The position numbers were made by a program, and so were the translations under genes. Positions 12,001 through 19,626 of a stretch of 62,685 nucleotides of DNA are shown here, piece after piece; within the stretch, counting starts at the first letter, position 1; the number at the start of each line of letters is the position of its first letter. Below the pieces are notes generated by a model that saw only the letters and a list, made by a program, of their open reading frames with translations, made no database searches and was not told the origin of the DNA. Source of the DNA: Nostoc sp. CMAA1605 (GTDB taxonomy: Bacteria; Cyanobacteriota; Cyanobacteriia; Cyanobacteriales; Nostocaceae); NCBI RefSeq assembly GCF_021596505.1, contig NZ_PJIZ01000027.1, positions 1-62,685 on the forward strand. Reading direction: 5' to 3'.

Positions 12001-15000
12001 AAGCATAGTGAAAGGATGTCACCGCACTCACGCAAGCAACCTCTATATCACCAGTTTCTAGCGCACTACGGTAGGTTGCTTGCAAACCCAGCAGAATTTC
12101 CGCTATTGGGGTTTTCCAATGTTTGATAAAAGCGTGAACTGCATACCAATTGCGGGGTTTAAAAGAGATTAGTTGCAGTTGTTCTCGCAACTTGAATGCC
12201 AATTCCCCAAATTCATAGCCATTTTCGATGTCACCCATCAGACCACATAAAATTACCCCATAGTCACCGTAAGCAAATACAGAAACGGGACTATTGCCTG
12301 ATTGAATGGATAATTCAATTTGTTTGACAATCAGCAATGGCATGAGGCTAGAACCTGAAATATAGGCGGCAGACACTAAAACTGTCAGTATTTCCATTGC
12401 TGCCAACAATTGGGGGTCGCTCATCGGGGGCAAATTTAGTAAGCTGAAAGGGTGTTGATCTGCCCACAGCGATCGCGTCATGTGAAAGGCCTGTTCTATC
12501 TCTTCCTGGGTGGGTTGCGCTGGAAATTCAATGCCCAAGGAACGTAACACCTGTAATCCAATTTGTATGGACTCTAAAAATTTTCCCTGGGTTTTAGCTC
12601 CCATAATTCGGGTTTGTTGAACTTTAATGGTGTCTAGCAAGGCGTTGCTATTTTGTAATACGATGTTTGCCCACCGTTCCATTTGCTCAAAATCAGTGTG
12701 AAGATAACAGGCTTCAGTAATCTCTTCATGAAGTACCAGAGTCAGGGTATAATGGCTTTGCCAAGCAGTTGGCAGTAAAAGCTTGATGCCTGTGGCGAAA
12801 TGGTTGATTGCCATTCCATAGGCGGTGGCAGTTTTGGCTTTACGTCCAGCCGCTAGATTTAACTGTGCCAAGCTTTCCCGTTCTGATGGCTGTACAATCA
12901 GGGTACTGGCGATATTCACATGATTGACTATCTCAAAAAGTCGCTCTTCCCGTTGACTGGCGGTAGAATTATGCAGTAATAGCTGACCGATTTGTAGATG
13001 GGTGGCTTGTTTGCGATCGTCAGTAATCAAGGAATAAGCAGCTTGTTGCACTCGGTCATGTAAAAATTTGTATGTTACTGAATGGCAATCGTCTAATGTA
13101 CATACAAGATTTTCTTCCCCAAGATAAAATTTATAAACTTCATTAATCGGTAAAATCAATCCCGCTTGTAACGCCTGCCATAAATCAGTAAATACCTCAT
13201 TTGGGGATGATTGGGCAACAATTGCCAAAGTATCTGAATTAAAAGTATTGCCAATACAAGCAGCCAACTGTAGCAAATATTGAGTTGAGTCCGATAGTTT
13301 TTGTAGTTGGTAACTCATAAAAGTCACAACGTCATCTGTTACCGCTTGAGTTGTTACTTGTGTAATGTCACATTGCCAACAACCCAACTCAAAGTCAAAT
13401 TGAATGAATCCATCTTGATGTAATGCTTTGAGAAATTGGGTAGCGAAAAATGGATTGCCTTGGGTTTTTTGAAATACCAATTTAGAAAGAGGAGATGCCA
13501 ATAATTCTGAGCATTTAATTGTATCAGCAACTAATTGATTTATTTGGATTTGATTGAGTGGGGCTAATGTCATCATATTAATTGTTGCTGATTTTTTTTG
13601 TAACTCACTCAAAGTCAACATTAATGGATGCCCTGTATTGACTTCGTGGTCACGATATGCACCAATTAATAATAAATAACCAGTGTTAGTAATTAATAGC
13701 TGAATTAATTTTAATGATGCGGAATCTGCCCATTGTAAATCATCTAAAAATATGACTAAGGGATGTTCAGCACTGGTAAAAACTTGGGTAAATTTTTGGA
13801 ATAATAAATTAAACCGATTTTCGGCGGCTGTTCCTGATAATTCTATAGCTGGTGGTTGCTTGCCAATAATGCTTTCTAATTCTGGGATCACTTCAATAAT
13901 TACCTGTCCGTTATTTCCCAGGGCTGCTAATATTTTTTGCTTCCATTGCTGAGTTATCGCATTACTTTCTGTGAATAATTGCCGCATTAAATCACGGAAA
14001 GCGCGCACGAATGCTGACAGGGGAATATTACGATTCAATTGGTCATATTTGCCTTGAATAAAATAACCCCTTTGTCGTAGAATCGGCTTATGTACTTCAT
14101 TGACTACCGCAGTTTTACCAACCCCAGACAAACCTGCAATTAGAGTGATTTCAGTCGCTCCTTGGCTGACGCGCTCAAAGGCTGTGAGTAGGGTTTTTAC
14201 TTCCGTTTCTCGCCCATACAATTTATCAGGAATCAGAAAGCGATCGCACACATCCCTCTGTGCAATAGAAAAACCCTCAATTCTACCTGTTTCTTGCAAT
14301 TGCATCCAGCATTTTTCTAAATCATACTTGAGTCCCAAGGCACTTTGATAGCGGTCTTCGGCATTTTTTGCCATCAATTTGTTGACTATCTCTGCAATTA
14401 CATTTGGAATTTCTGGATTAATTGCATTTACTAATGGTGCTGCTTTGGCAATATGACAATGTATCAATTCCATCGCATCTTGGGAATGAAATGGTAGTTT
14501 TCCTGTCAAGAGTTCATAGAAAGTCACACCTAAAGAATACAAATCTGTGCGGTGATCAATTCCTCGATTCATTCTCCCCGTTTGTTCAGGAGAAATGTAA
14601 GCCAATGTTCCTTCCAAAACTTCAGGATTGACTAACGTTTGTGTTTCTCGTGGTAATAAAGAGGCAATACTGAAATCAATTAATTTAACTTGTTTAGTTT
14701 CTGGATTAATTAAAATATTACTGGATTTAATATCTTTATGTATAATTTTCTGATGGTAGAGAAAATTTAAAGTGTCACATAAAGATATCGCAATTTCTAA
14801 AAATTTTCTTAAGTTGCCTTGGTTTTGTCTTTTTCTTCTCCAATCTGACAGAGAAATACCCCCAAAATCCTCCATGATTAATAAATAACGATGCTGATAA
14901 GTCACAAGACTATAAGTTTGAATGATTCCGGAGAAGTGAATATTCTTGGTAATGGTATATTGATTACGAAAATTTACTAGTTTACTCACCCTGGGATAAG

Positions 15001-15133
15001 GACTTTTCAGCAGTTTAATTACTACTGGTAATGAATCATTGTCTCGATATCCACGATAAACAACGGTTCTGTAACCTTCATAAAGGATATCGCTAATTTG
15101 ATACCCAGGAAGACTGACTTGAGAGCTAACCAT
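9059..15133 (-). CDS. Giant Ser/Thr protein kinase - AAA ATPase - GAF - PAS - PAS - histidine kinase
   Basis: This 2024-residue paralogue of the gene at 1439-7237 keeps the same first half: kinase domain with HKDIKSSN and DFS, AAA ATPase with GLSGVGKT near residue 338 and FLDDLQWAD, then a long helical region and GAF (about 1325-1480). The C-terminal part differs. There are two PAS domains (about 1510-1760) and a classical HisKA with the phospho-His in MSHELRTPLN near 1798, followed by an ATPase domain with NLLNNAVKFT, DTGIGIA and GTGLGLALV. The histidine-kinase module therefore comes from another subfamily than that of the paralogue, which suggests domain exchange. The start ATG is matched by the family N-terminus. 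The last codons merge with a C-rich repeat. The signal is unknown. Confidence 0.9.
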   Translation of the reverse strand: MVSSQVSLPGYQISDILYEGYRTVVYRGYRDNDSLPVVIKLLKSPYPRVSKLVNFRNQYTITKNIHFSGIIQTYSLVTYQHRYLLIMEDFGGISLSDWRRKRQNQGNLRKFLEIAISLCDTLNFLYHQKIIHKDIKSSNILINPETKQVKLIDFSIASLLPRETQTLVNPEVLEGTLAYISPEQTGRMNRGIDHRTDLYSLGVTFYELLTGKLPFHSQDAMELIHCHIAKAAPLVNAINPEIPNVIAEIVNKLMAKNAEDRYQSALGLKYDLEKCWMQLQETGRIEGFSIAQRDVCDRFLIPDKLYGRETEVKTLLTAFERVSQGATEITLIAGLSGVGKTAVVNEVHKPILRQRGYFIQGKYDQLNRNIPLSAFVRAFRDLMRQLFTESNAITQQWKQKILAALGNNGQVIIEVIPELESIIGKQPPAIELSGTAAENRFNLLFQKFTQVFTSAEHPLVIFLDDLQWADSASLKLIQLLITNTGYLLLIGAYRDHEVNTGHPLMLTLSELQKKSATINMMTLAPLNQIQINQLVADTIKCSELLASPLSKLVFQKTQGNPFFATQFLKALHQDGFIQFDFELGCWQCDITQVTTQAVTDDVVTFMSYQLQKLSDSTQYLLQLAACIGNTFNSDTLAIVAQSSPNEVFTDLWQALQAGLILPINEVYKFYLGEENLVCTLDDCHSVTYKFLHDRVQQAAYSLITDDRKQATHLQIGQLLLHNSTASQREERLFEIVNHVNIASTLIVQPSERESLAQLNLAAGRKAKTATAYGMAINHFATGIKLLLPTAWQSHYTLTLVLHEEITEACYLHTDFEQMERWANIVLQNSNALLDTIKVQQTRIMGAKTQGKFLESIQIGLQVLRSLGIEFPAQPTQEEIEQAFHMTRSLWADQHPFSLLNLPPMSDPQLLAAMEILTVLVSAAYISGSSLMPLLIVKQIELSIQSGNSPVSVFAYGDYGVILCGLMGDIENGYEFGELAFKLREQLQLISFKPRNWYAVHAFIKHWKTPIAEILLGLQATYRSALETGDIEVACVSAVTSFHYAFHRGQELTELNQLLHTYYPTIKNYKHATCLHEHNIYQQIVLNLLREGEGVPEQLTGAVFNPEIHIPQMRVTNQRTALWIWSFNQCFLYYLFGKYAAASQMSAQAAQHLDGAIATFSIPVYSFLDALIQLTQYATASFPEQQNILLKVQQYQQQLHYWATLAPSNHQHRWQLVEAERCRVLGNKTDAIDAYDRAISLAQANHFLQDEAIANELAAKFYLDWGREKVAAGYMQEAYYSYTQWGAKAKTDDLAKHYPNLLTPIFYLTKSGIGESLSTKSSISANKVSATLDLNTVLKAYQTLSSEIQLDRLLQKLIQLVITNAGADKAALFLNYEGTLQLGIKYFDHAFQSWERKPVDQCQKIPHTLIHYVERTLETVINNCKNHVSTMNDPYCLQYQPKSLLCTPILHQGQLLAILYLENAITSGVFTSERVELLKLLCSQAAISLVNARLYEQSQSYAQQLERSLQELRESESRFQTLAQNIPGIILRVAINLKDRSVFMPYVSSGCYDLYGVSAEAVMAGQYSLRDFEHPDDQPRIQQAIEQSIENLSLIREEFRIISYTGEIKWIQAAAQPQIYPDDLMIWDSVVIDITEQRAALHERKQAEIALAESETKFRGLVEGVTDVIWSAETDGTLSYLSPQFQTMFGLNPADYVGKVFLDLIHPDDLEGMLGSMRRIVEQGEKILNQEFRHLCQDGRYLWVTVNAAPIYDAEGHIIRHQGIIRDISDRKKHEEQLEKTNAELIRATRLKDEFLATMSHELRTPLNAILGMTEGLQDEIFGEVNEKQLKALNTIEHSGNHLLELINEVLDLSKIASGQIQLNRANTAIIPLCQQSLEFIKPQAAKKSIQIESKLPIDLPKFYIDERRICQVLINLLNNAVKFTPESGSITLEVIFPSATKGQNYLQIAITDTGIGIAPEHFQKVFEPFIQIDSKLNRNYEGTGLGLALVKRIVELHGGEVTLTSELGVGSCFAIYLPMYVSGV

Positions 15134-15259
15134 AAATCGACAAATTCCACATACTTGTTTGATGGCTGTATGAAAACTTTCAATTCCTCAATGAGTATCA
15201 TGAATCGTGGTAAATTCACTTCTATTGATTTGGTTGAGTGTATCTTTGTCTGGTATATA

Positions 15260-15406
15260 TAGGAATCCGATTTGATTATTGAAAAAATCCAAGTATGTGT
15301 AGGGTGTTTGAGGCATAAGCCGTAACGTACCAAAGTCTTGATCTATAGGTGCGTTACGCTGTTGCTAACACACTACGTATATTTCAGAAATCACATATGA
15401 TTTCTA
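15260..15406. mobile_element. 147-bp MITE with IS630-type ends
   Basis: Both ends resemble the inverted repeats of the IS630-type element at 37288-38443. The left end begins TAGGAATCCGATTTGATT. The right end, read inward on the other strand, begins TAGAAATCATATGTGATTTC. Both are flanked by TA, the target duplication of that family. The interior has no plausible gene and includes an inverted motif of the GTGCGTTACGC type common in Nostoc intergenic DNA. It is best read as a non-autonomous derivative mobilised by an IS630 transposase. It sits between the giant kinase start and the isi locus. Confidence 0.75.
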
Positions 15407-15825
15407 TATAATATTACATAGTCACTAAAGTCTTCTGTTTTGCAGTCTTTCTTAAAGAACTGAGTCAAATTTCTAACCTTATTTACGCCCAGAAATTCCA
15501 ACCCAGAAATCCAAGTCTCTCTCCTCGCAGACTACAGTGTACACACAAATGACGGGATTACGCGATTACTATCCTACGCGATCGCATCATCTCGTAATGA
15601 CAATTTCATGAGTCTATAACCTCTGAAACCCTTGCAGCTACTAATTGTGCTTATACCATATCTCCTCGCAGGAAAGACATTGATCTAGAGGTTGCGCCAA
15701 TCCTCTCAACAGTTAACTTATTGCTAAAAAATAGCATTGTAATTGGCAGTAGCTTAAATAACAATACAAAAATATCTTTCCCGATTTCCGCCCTAAACTC
15801 CTGATTTAGAGAGTCTATCGATAGC

Positions 15826-15851
15826 ATAAATTTTCCTATAGGAAAATTTAT
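15826..15851. promoter_or_regulatory. 26-bp perfect palindrome upstream of the CP43'-PsaL gene
   Basis: The half-site ATAAATTTTCCTA is followed by its exact reverse complement with no spacer. It lies about 120 bp upstream of the gene start at 15968, where an operator or upstream regulatory element would be expected. No T-tract follows, so it is not a typical terminator. The surrounding 15407-15825 stretch has no gene that I can support. Confidence 0.5.
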
Positions 15852-15859
15852 TTGAAATA

Positions 15860-15878
15860 ATTGCAAATTTATTGCAAT
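15860..15878. promoter_or_regulatory. Inverted repeat ATTGCAA-N5-TTGCAAT, candidate operator
   Basis: An exact 7-bp inverted repeat separated by five bases lies between the 26-bp palindrome and the start of the CP43'-PsaL gene. Its AT-rich character and position about 90 bp upstream fit a repressor or activator site, possibly an iron-responsive one. It does not match the Fur consensus closely, so the regulator is not named. Confidence 0.35.
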
Positions 15879-15967
15879 AAATCTGGTAGGATATTTCCAA
15901 AGCTTATTGCAATGGATAGTCAATAAGTTAAAAGACTGACTTGAAACAACTTTCAGGACATCACACA

Positions 15968-16492
15968 ATGACAAGCATGGCTGTGCAGAACCTGGAATCG
16001 ATTCCCTGGTGGTCGGGGAATGCTCGGTTAACTAATCTTTCAGGACGACTGTTAGGGGCGCACGTTGCCCATGCAGGGCTAATTGTACTGTGGGCAGGTG
16101 CAACCACCTTATTTGAATTAGCGCGCTTTCAGACATCGGCTGTGAGGTCTGAGCAAGGCTTAGTTCTCTTACCCCACCTAGCAACATTAGGATGGGTTTT
16201 AAGTAAGGGAGGTCAAGTAGTAGACACGTACCCTGTAGAATTTTACGGCACGCCCTTGAATATTGGTTTTGACCGTTTTCCCTACTTCCACAACGGCGAA
16301 ATTTTATCCTCCCATATGTGGCTGTATGGCAGAGCTTGGTTTTCCGAGAGAAATGTCTCCCAAGGAGAACTCCCAGACAATCTGCAAACCTCTAAATCTT
16401 GGAGTGAATTTAATGCAGGTTGGCTAGTCGGTGGCTGTGGGGGAGCATTGTTTGCTTATTTGTTGTTAACCAACAGTAGTTTGTTCTTTTAA
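15968..16492 (+). CDS. Internally deleted CP43'(IsiA/Pcb-type)-PsaL fusion protein
   Basis: The 174-residue product starts like CP43/CP43' antenna proteins ([31 protein letters not shown]) up to TYP at about residue 84. It then jumps to a segment like the late lumenal loop of IsiA ([17 protein letters not shown]), keeps a scrap of the last helix region ([14 protein letters not shown]), and ends with a PsaL-like transmembrane segment ([21 protein letters not shown]). A full fusion of this kind is about three times longer, so most antenna helices have been lost while the frame stayed open. The ATG at 15968 has AGGA a few bases upstream. The isiB gene follows 15 bp downstream, suggesting co-transcription. 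Whether the product is functional or a relic cannot be told from sequence. The family assignment is from memory. Confidence 0.75.
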   Translation: MTSMAVQNLESIPWWSGNARLTNLSGRLLGAHVAHAGLIVLWAGATTLFELARFQTSAVRSEQGLVLLPHLATLGWVLSKGGQVVDTYPVEFYGTPLNIGFDRFPYFHNGEILSSHMWLYGRAWFSERNVSQGELPDNLQTSKSWSEFNAGWLVGGCGGALFAYLLLTNSSLFF

Positions 16493-16507
16493 ATATAAGG
16501 TGTGAAA

Positions 16508-17020
16508 ATGGCGAAAAAAATTGGTTTATTCTACGGAACTCAAACTGGTAAAACTGAATCTGTATCAGAAATTATTCGAGATCAGTTTGGTGGTGATTTA
16601 GTGGAACTGCATGATATTTCTCAAGCTGACACTGAGGACTTTGAGGAATATCAATATATTATTGTGGGCTGTCCGACTTGGAATATTGGCGAACTCCAAA
16701 GCGATTGGGAAGGCTTTTTTCCAGAACTAGATGATATAGATTTCAATGGTAAGACGGTTGCTTATTTTGGTACCGGCGACCAGATTGGCTACGCCGATAA
16801 TTTCCAAGATGCAATAGGCATACTGGAAGAAAAGATTTCCCAACGCGGTGGTAAAACTGTGGGTTATTGGTCAGCCGATGGTTACGATTTTAATGACTCT
16901 AAAGCTTTAAGAAATGGTAAGTTTGTGGGTCTAGCAATTGATGAGGATAATCAATCTGACTTAACAGACGATCGCATTAAAACTTGGGTGGCTCAGGTAA
17001 AACGAGAATTTGGTTTGTAA
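16508..17020 (+). CDS. isiB: Flavodoxin
   Basis: This 170-residue long-chain flavodoxin carries FMN and replaces ferredoxin as a soluble electron carrier from photosystem I when iron is scarce. The phosphate-binding loop GTQTGKTES is near the N-terminus. The isoalloxazine-binding loops PTWNIGELQSDW and GTGDQIGYADNFQ are intact, and the DGYDFNDSKA insertion marks the long-chain type. Length and sequence closely resemble the Anabaena protein. The ATG at 16508 is preferred over an in-frame GTG two codons upstream. It sits 15 bp after the CP43'-PsaL gene, so it probably shares an iron-stress promoter upstream of that gene. The alpha/beta-hydrolase-like gene follows about 100 bp later. Confidence 0.97.
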   Translation: MAKKIGLFYGTQTGKTESVSEIIRDQFGGDLVELHDISQADTEDFEEYQYIIVGCPTWNIGELQSDWEGFFPELDDIDFNGKTVAYFGTGDQIGYADNFQDAIGILEEKISQRGGKTVGYWSADGYDFNDSKALRNGKFVGLAIDEDNQSDLTDDRIKTWVAQVKREFGL

Positions 17021-17116
17021 GTTGGCTGTACCTGATTCTGAAACATCACAAATACAGGTTATCTATCTGTGTTTGTGATTCTCTCGAAAATTACTGCTGC
17101 AAAATATAGGGTATTT

Positions 17117-17869
17117 ATGTCAGATGATCTTGATGTGCTTTGGGTGAGTTCTAGTCCTGTGTTGCAACGTTTTGATAAGCCATTGTTGCAATATTTATCA
17201 CAATATATGAATGTGGCTCAGTGGGAATATCGTCACGGGAAGGATGAAGCGGGTTCTATAGATGAAGCTGTAGATTTGTTGGCTGAATTTTTAACTCATT
17301 TACCGTATCCCTTACACCTGGCTGGTCATGGTGCGGGTGGTGCGATCGCGTTAATGTTTGCACGCCGCTATCCTGAAAAAGTGCGATCGCTTACCCTCTT
17401 AGCGGTCAGTTCTCAACCCGCAAATACTTGGCACGTCCACTATTATCTACAACGACAAGTATTTACGATGAGTCGTGAGCAAGTCTTGGCTACTAGTGTT
17501 CGTCATCTCTTTGGGGAACAACCCCACAATACTACTAAAAAGCTAATGGCAGTTTTAGATAGAGATTTAGACCAATCCCCCCTAGCACATTCTCTCTTCA
17601 AGTTAACTGAATTACCGCTAGGTGGGGTTTCGATGCCGATGATGATCTGCGGTAGCAAGAATGATCCTATTGTTAATTTACCTACATTAGAAGGCTGGTT
17701 AAAAGTTTTTAAACCAGAAGACTATCTCTGGGAATGTCCCAAAGGTCATCATTTTTTTCACTACTTTTATCCGCAACAAGTCGGCGGACAAATGTTAAGC
17801 TTCTGGCAGCCATATCACCTCAATTCTATGCCGAATTCTCAACTAATTTCGCGAAATATAGCGAAGTAA
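17117..17869 (+). CDS. Alpha/beta-hydrolase-fold protein lacking the nucleophile Ser
   Basis: The 250-residue protein has the fold signature of alpha/beta hydrolases. The nucleophile-elbow region reads LAGHGAGGAIALMFARRYPE, the acid residue is in CGSKNDPI, and a late His is in KGHHFFHYF. The elbow normally reads G-x-S-x-G, but here the central residue (about position 72) is Gly, so classical serine-hydrolase chemistry is unlikely. It may bind a ligand or act by other means. A GTG at 17069 would add 16 residues of no family resemblance, so the ATG at 17117 was chosen. Being just after isiB on the same strand, it may belong to the iron-stress operon, in the position of isiC described in some other cyanobacteria. 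That link is inference. Confidence 0.75.
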   Translation: MSDDLDVLWVSSSPVLQRFDKPLLQYLSQYMNVAQWEYRHGKDEAGSIDEAVDLLAEFLTHLPYPLHLAGHGAGGAIALMFARRYPEKVRSLTLLAVSSQPANTWHVHYYLQRQVFTMSREQVLATSVRHLFGEQPHNTTKKLMAVLDRDLDQSPLAHSLFKLTELPLGGVSMPMMICGSKNDPIVNLPTLEGWLKVFKPEDYLWECPKGHHFFHYFYPQQVGGQMLSFWQPYHLNSMPNSQLISRNIAK

Positions 17870-18048
17870 GCAATTTCCCCTAAACCCTCTTTCAATTTAT
17901 GCCAGTTTGGGATTTTGGATTGAAAGCCGGGGTTCATCCACCATTGCAGTAGTTGCATTTTATATTAATTACAAACTGCTATTTACCATTTTTATCTAAA
18001 CTTTTAATTGCGACAAAATGACATCTTGCCGCAAGTTTTTTGCTGCTA

Positions 18049-18067
18049 AAATCATTATCATTTATTA
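18049..18067 (+). promoter_or_regulatory. Candidate Fur box upstream of the isiA relic
   Basis: The stretch AATCATTATCATTTATTA closely matches the core of the Fur operator (repeats of the NATWAT kind, as in GATAATGATAATCATTATC). It lies about 190 bp upstream of the truncated isiA start, in an AT-rich 385-bp gap (17870-18254) that otherwise holds no gene. In cyanobacteria isiA is repressed by FurA when iron is sufficient. The site suggests that the ancestral isiA promoter is still here. Confidence 0.5.
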
Positions 18068-18254
18068 ATATTAAGTTTTGTGAAAATAGTTGTAATTAGG
18101 AAGTATTTTCAATAAAGTAGATTTGTAATAAACCAACTTGTTCTGATAACTTCAATAGGTTGAATTATTTCATCTTTGGTAGGCAACATTTCTTTGTTGG
18201 AGTTATCAGTCATTACTTGAGCATTCTTAGCAACAAACATTGATGAGTTAACCA

Positions 18255-18425
18255 ATGCAGACATACGATAATCCCAAAGTCAAATATGATTGGTGGGTTG
18301 GTAATGCCCGTTTTTCTGACCTCTCTGGCTTATTTATCGGCGCACACGTAGCACAAGCCGCCCTCTCCACACTTTGTCGAGGGTGTAGGGACTCCCTACT
18401 TGTTCCCTGCCTGTTAAACCTCTGA
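18255..18425 (+). pseudogene. isiA: Truncated isiA (CP43') N-terminal fragment
   Basis: The first 38 or so codons read like the start of Isi[18 protein letters not shown], then [20 protein letters not shown]. The similarity then stops within the first transmembrane helix. The following codons are unrelated and end at a stop at 18423. IsiA is normally about 340 residues, so at least 85 percent of the gene is gone. The next gene begins about 145 bp later, so a large deletion has joined the isiA start to downstream DNA. The expected IsiA start and an upstream Fur-like site are preserved. Confidence 0.8.
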
Positions 18426-18569
18426 TATTTTCCATCAACACAGCTATTCTCAAGTTCCTTCCTCTGCCTACAGTTGAAATTATTTGACTGTGGGCAATTT
18501 CCTAAAATTCTTTGCGGAGTAACAAATAGTCATGGGGACATTTTTTATACCTTTGTTGCTTGGGCAATC

Positions 18570-18827
18570 ATGATTTTATTGCTTCGGAATATTTGGAGAA
18601 CTCTTAACCAAGGGATAAGTTTTATCTGGAGATTACATCAAATTCCCTGCCATAAGTGTGAATATTTTACTAATGACTATCGCCTAAAATGTACAGTACA
18701 TCCTAAAAAAGCTTGTTCGGAACAAGCTATTGGTTGTTTTGACTTTGAACCGAAGACGGCTGCTTGTAATGCTTGTCAAAAAGGCAGAACCTGGAAGTTT
18801 AGGAAAGGAAGTTTACGAGTTAATTAA
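18570..18827 (+). CDS. Small cysteine-rich cyanobacterial protein
   Basis: The predicted 85-residue protein has a short N-terminal hydrophobic stretch and then a conserved-looking core with paired cysteines: IPCHKCEYFTND, LKCTVHP, KKACSE, GCFDFEP, and a final ACNACQKG. The Cys spacing suggests a metal- or disulfide-stabilised fold. A longer version starting at a TTG (18474) would add residues derived from the deletion junction after the isiA relic, so the ATG at 18570 is preferred. Similar short Cys-rich proteins occur in other cyanobacteria, but I know no function. Confidence 0.6.
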   Translation: MILLLRNIWRTLNQGISFIWRLHQIPCHKCEYFTNDYRLKCTVHPKKACSEQAIGCFDFEPKTAACNACQKGRTWKFRKGSLRVN

Positions 18828-18855
18828 CTATTCAACTTATTCCTGAGTTTGTTTT

Positions 18856-19179
18856 ATGAATAATAACTCTGATGTGCTTTCGGAATTATGCGATTTTCTC
18901 TATCCCCGTCATCCCTACCAAGGACAATTTAATGCCGATTATTTAGCTTTCAATGCACATTTACAAGAATTTTCTCAACGCGTTAACTATATTTGTAGTC
19001 TCCAGACTGGCGGGAAAATTTCTCCCAAGGAGGCTTATAAACAAATTCACTGTCTGTGGAAGCAGTTAAAGGCTAATAAAAAGGCTTTGGTGAGTGTTGA
19101 ACGTGAAGGGGCGCAAAGTGAGGCGCGGAGGTACGCGCAGAATTTTGATGAGGTGTGGGAATATATAGGGGATGAGTAG
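18856..19179 (+). CDS. Conserved hypothetical protein of 107 aa upstream of dndE
   Basis: The protein is mainly helical and charged, with FLYPRHPYQGQF near the start and KISPKEAYKQIHCLWKQLK in the middle. No enzyme motif is visible. It lies 28 bp after the Cys-rich gene and about 14 bp before dndE on the same strand, so it may be co-transcribed with dndE. Similar small proteins of the DUF7219 kind are possible, but I am not sure of the family. Confidence 0.65.
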   Translation: MNNNSDVLSELCDFLYPRHPYQGQFNADYLAFNAHLQEFSQRVNYICSLQTGGKISPKEAYKQIHCLWKQLKANKKALVSVEREGAQSEARRYAQNFDEVWEYIGDE

Positions 19180-19193
19180 GAAGATTGAGTGCG

Positions 19194-19598
19194 ATGATGG
19201 AATCTCCCATTGAGAGGATTAGGCTTTCTCAAACGGCTAAGGAACAACTGCTGAAGTTGAAGCGTAATACTAAAATTGAACAGTGGAATATTCTTTGTCG
19301 TTGGGCTTTTTGTCGTTCTCTGGCGGAAGTTACTCCACCTTCTCCTGTTCCAATTCCCCAAGATAGTAATGTGGAAATGACTTGGCGGGTTTTTGGTGGG
19401 GATATGGCTGATATTCTTTTGCTGGCTCTAAAGCAACGCTGTCATAATGACGGTTATCAGACTGATAAAGAGACTTTGGCTACTCAATTCCGCCTGCATT
19501 TACATCGTGGCATTGGTTACTTGGCGGGTGACACAAATATCAAGAAAATTGAAGATTTAATTGCATTGGCGATCGCTCAGAGAAAAGATATTAATTAA
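19194..19598 (+). CDS. dndE: DNA sulfur modification protein DndE
   Basis: The 134-residue protein matches DndE in its N-terminal pattern (IERIRLSQTAKEQLLKLKRN, WNILCRWAFCRSLAE) and in length. In known systems DndE works with DndC and DndD in placing phosphorothioate in the DNA backbone and binds nicked DNA. AGGA lies shortly before the ATG at 19194; a TTG at 19185 is an alternative start. The partner genes dndB, dndC and dndD are not in this window. The next gene is the methyltransferase often found with dnd genes, starting 28 bp later. Confidence 0.85.
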   Translation: MMESPIERIRLSQTAKEQLLKLKRNTKIEQWNILCRWAFCRSLAEVTPPSPVPIPQDSNVEMTWRVFGGDMADILLLALKQRCHNDGYQTDKETLATQFRLHLHRGIGYLAGDTNIKKIEDLIALAIAQRKDIN

Positions 19599-19626
19599 CA
19601 GTATTTGATCACTGTTGGTTAGTATT

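Noticed and set aside
15022..15333. 103-codon minus-strand frame before the giant kinase
   Set aside because: It runs out of frame through the kinase N-terminus and the MITE, and reads as non-coding.
18474..18569. Upstream extension of the Cys-rich gene from a TTG
   Set aside because: These residues lie in DNA joined to the isiA deletion and do not look like a conserved N-terminus.
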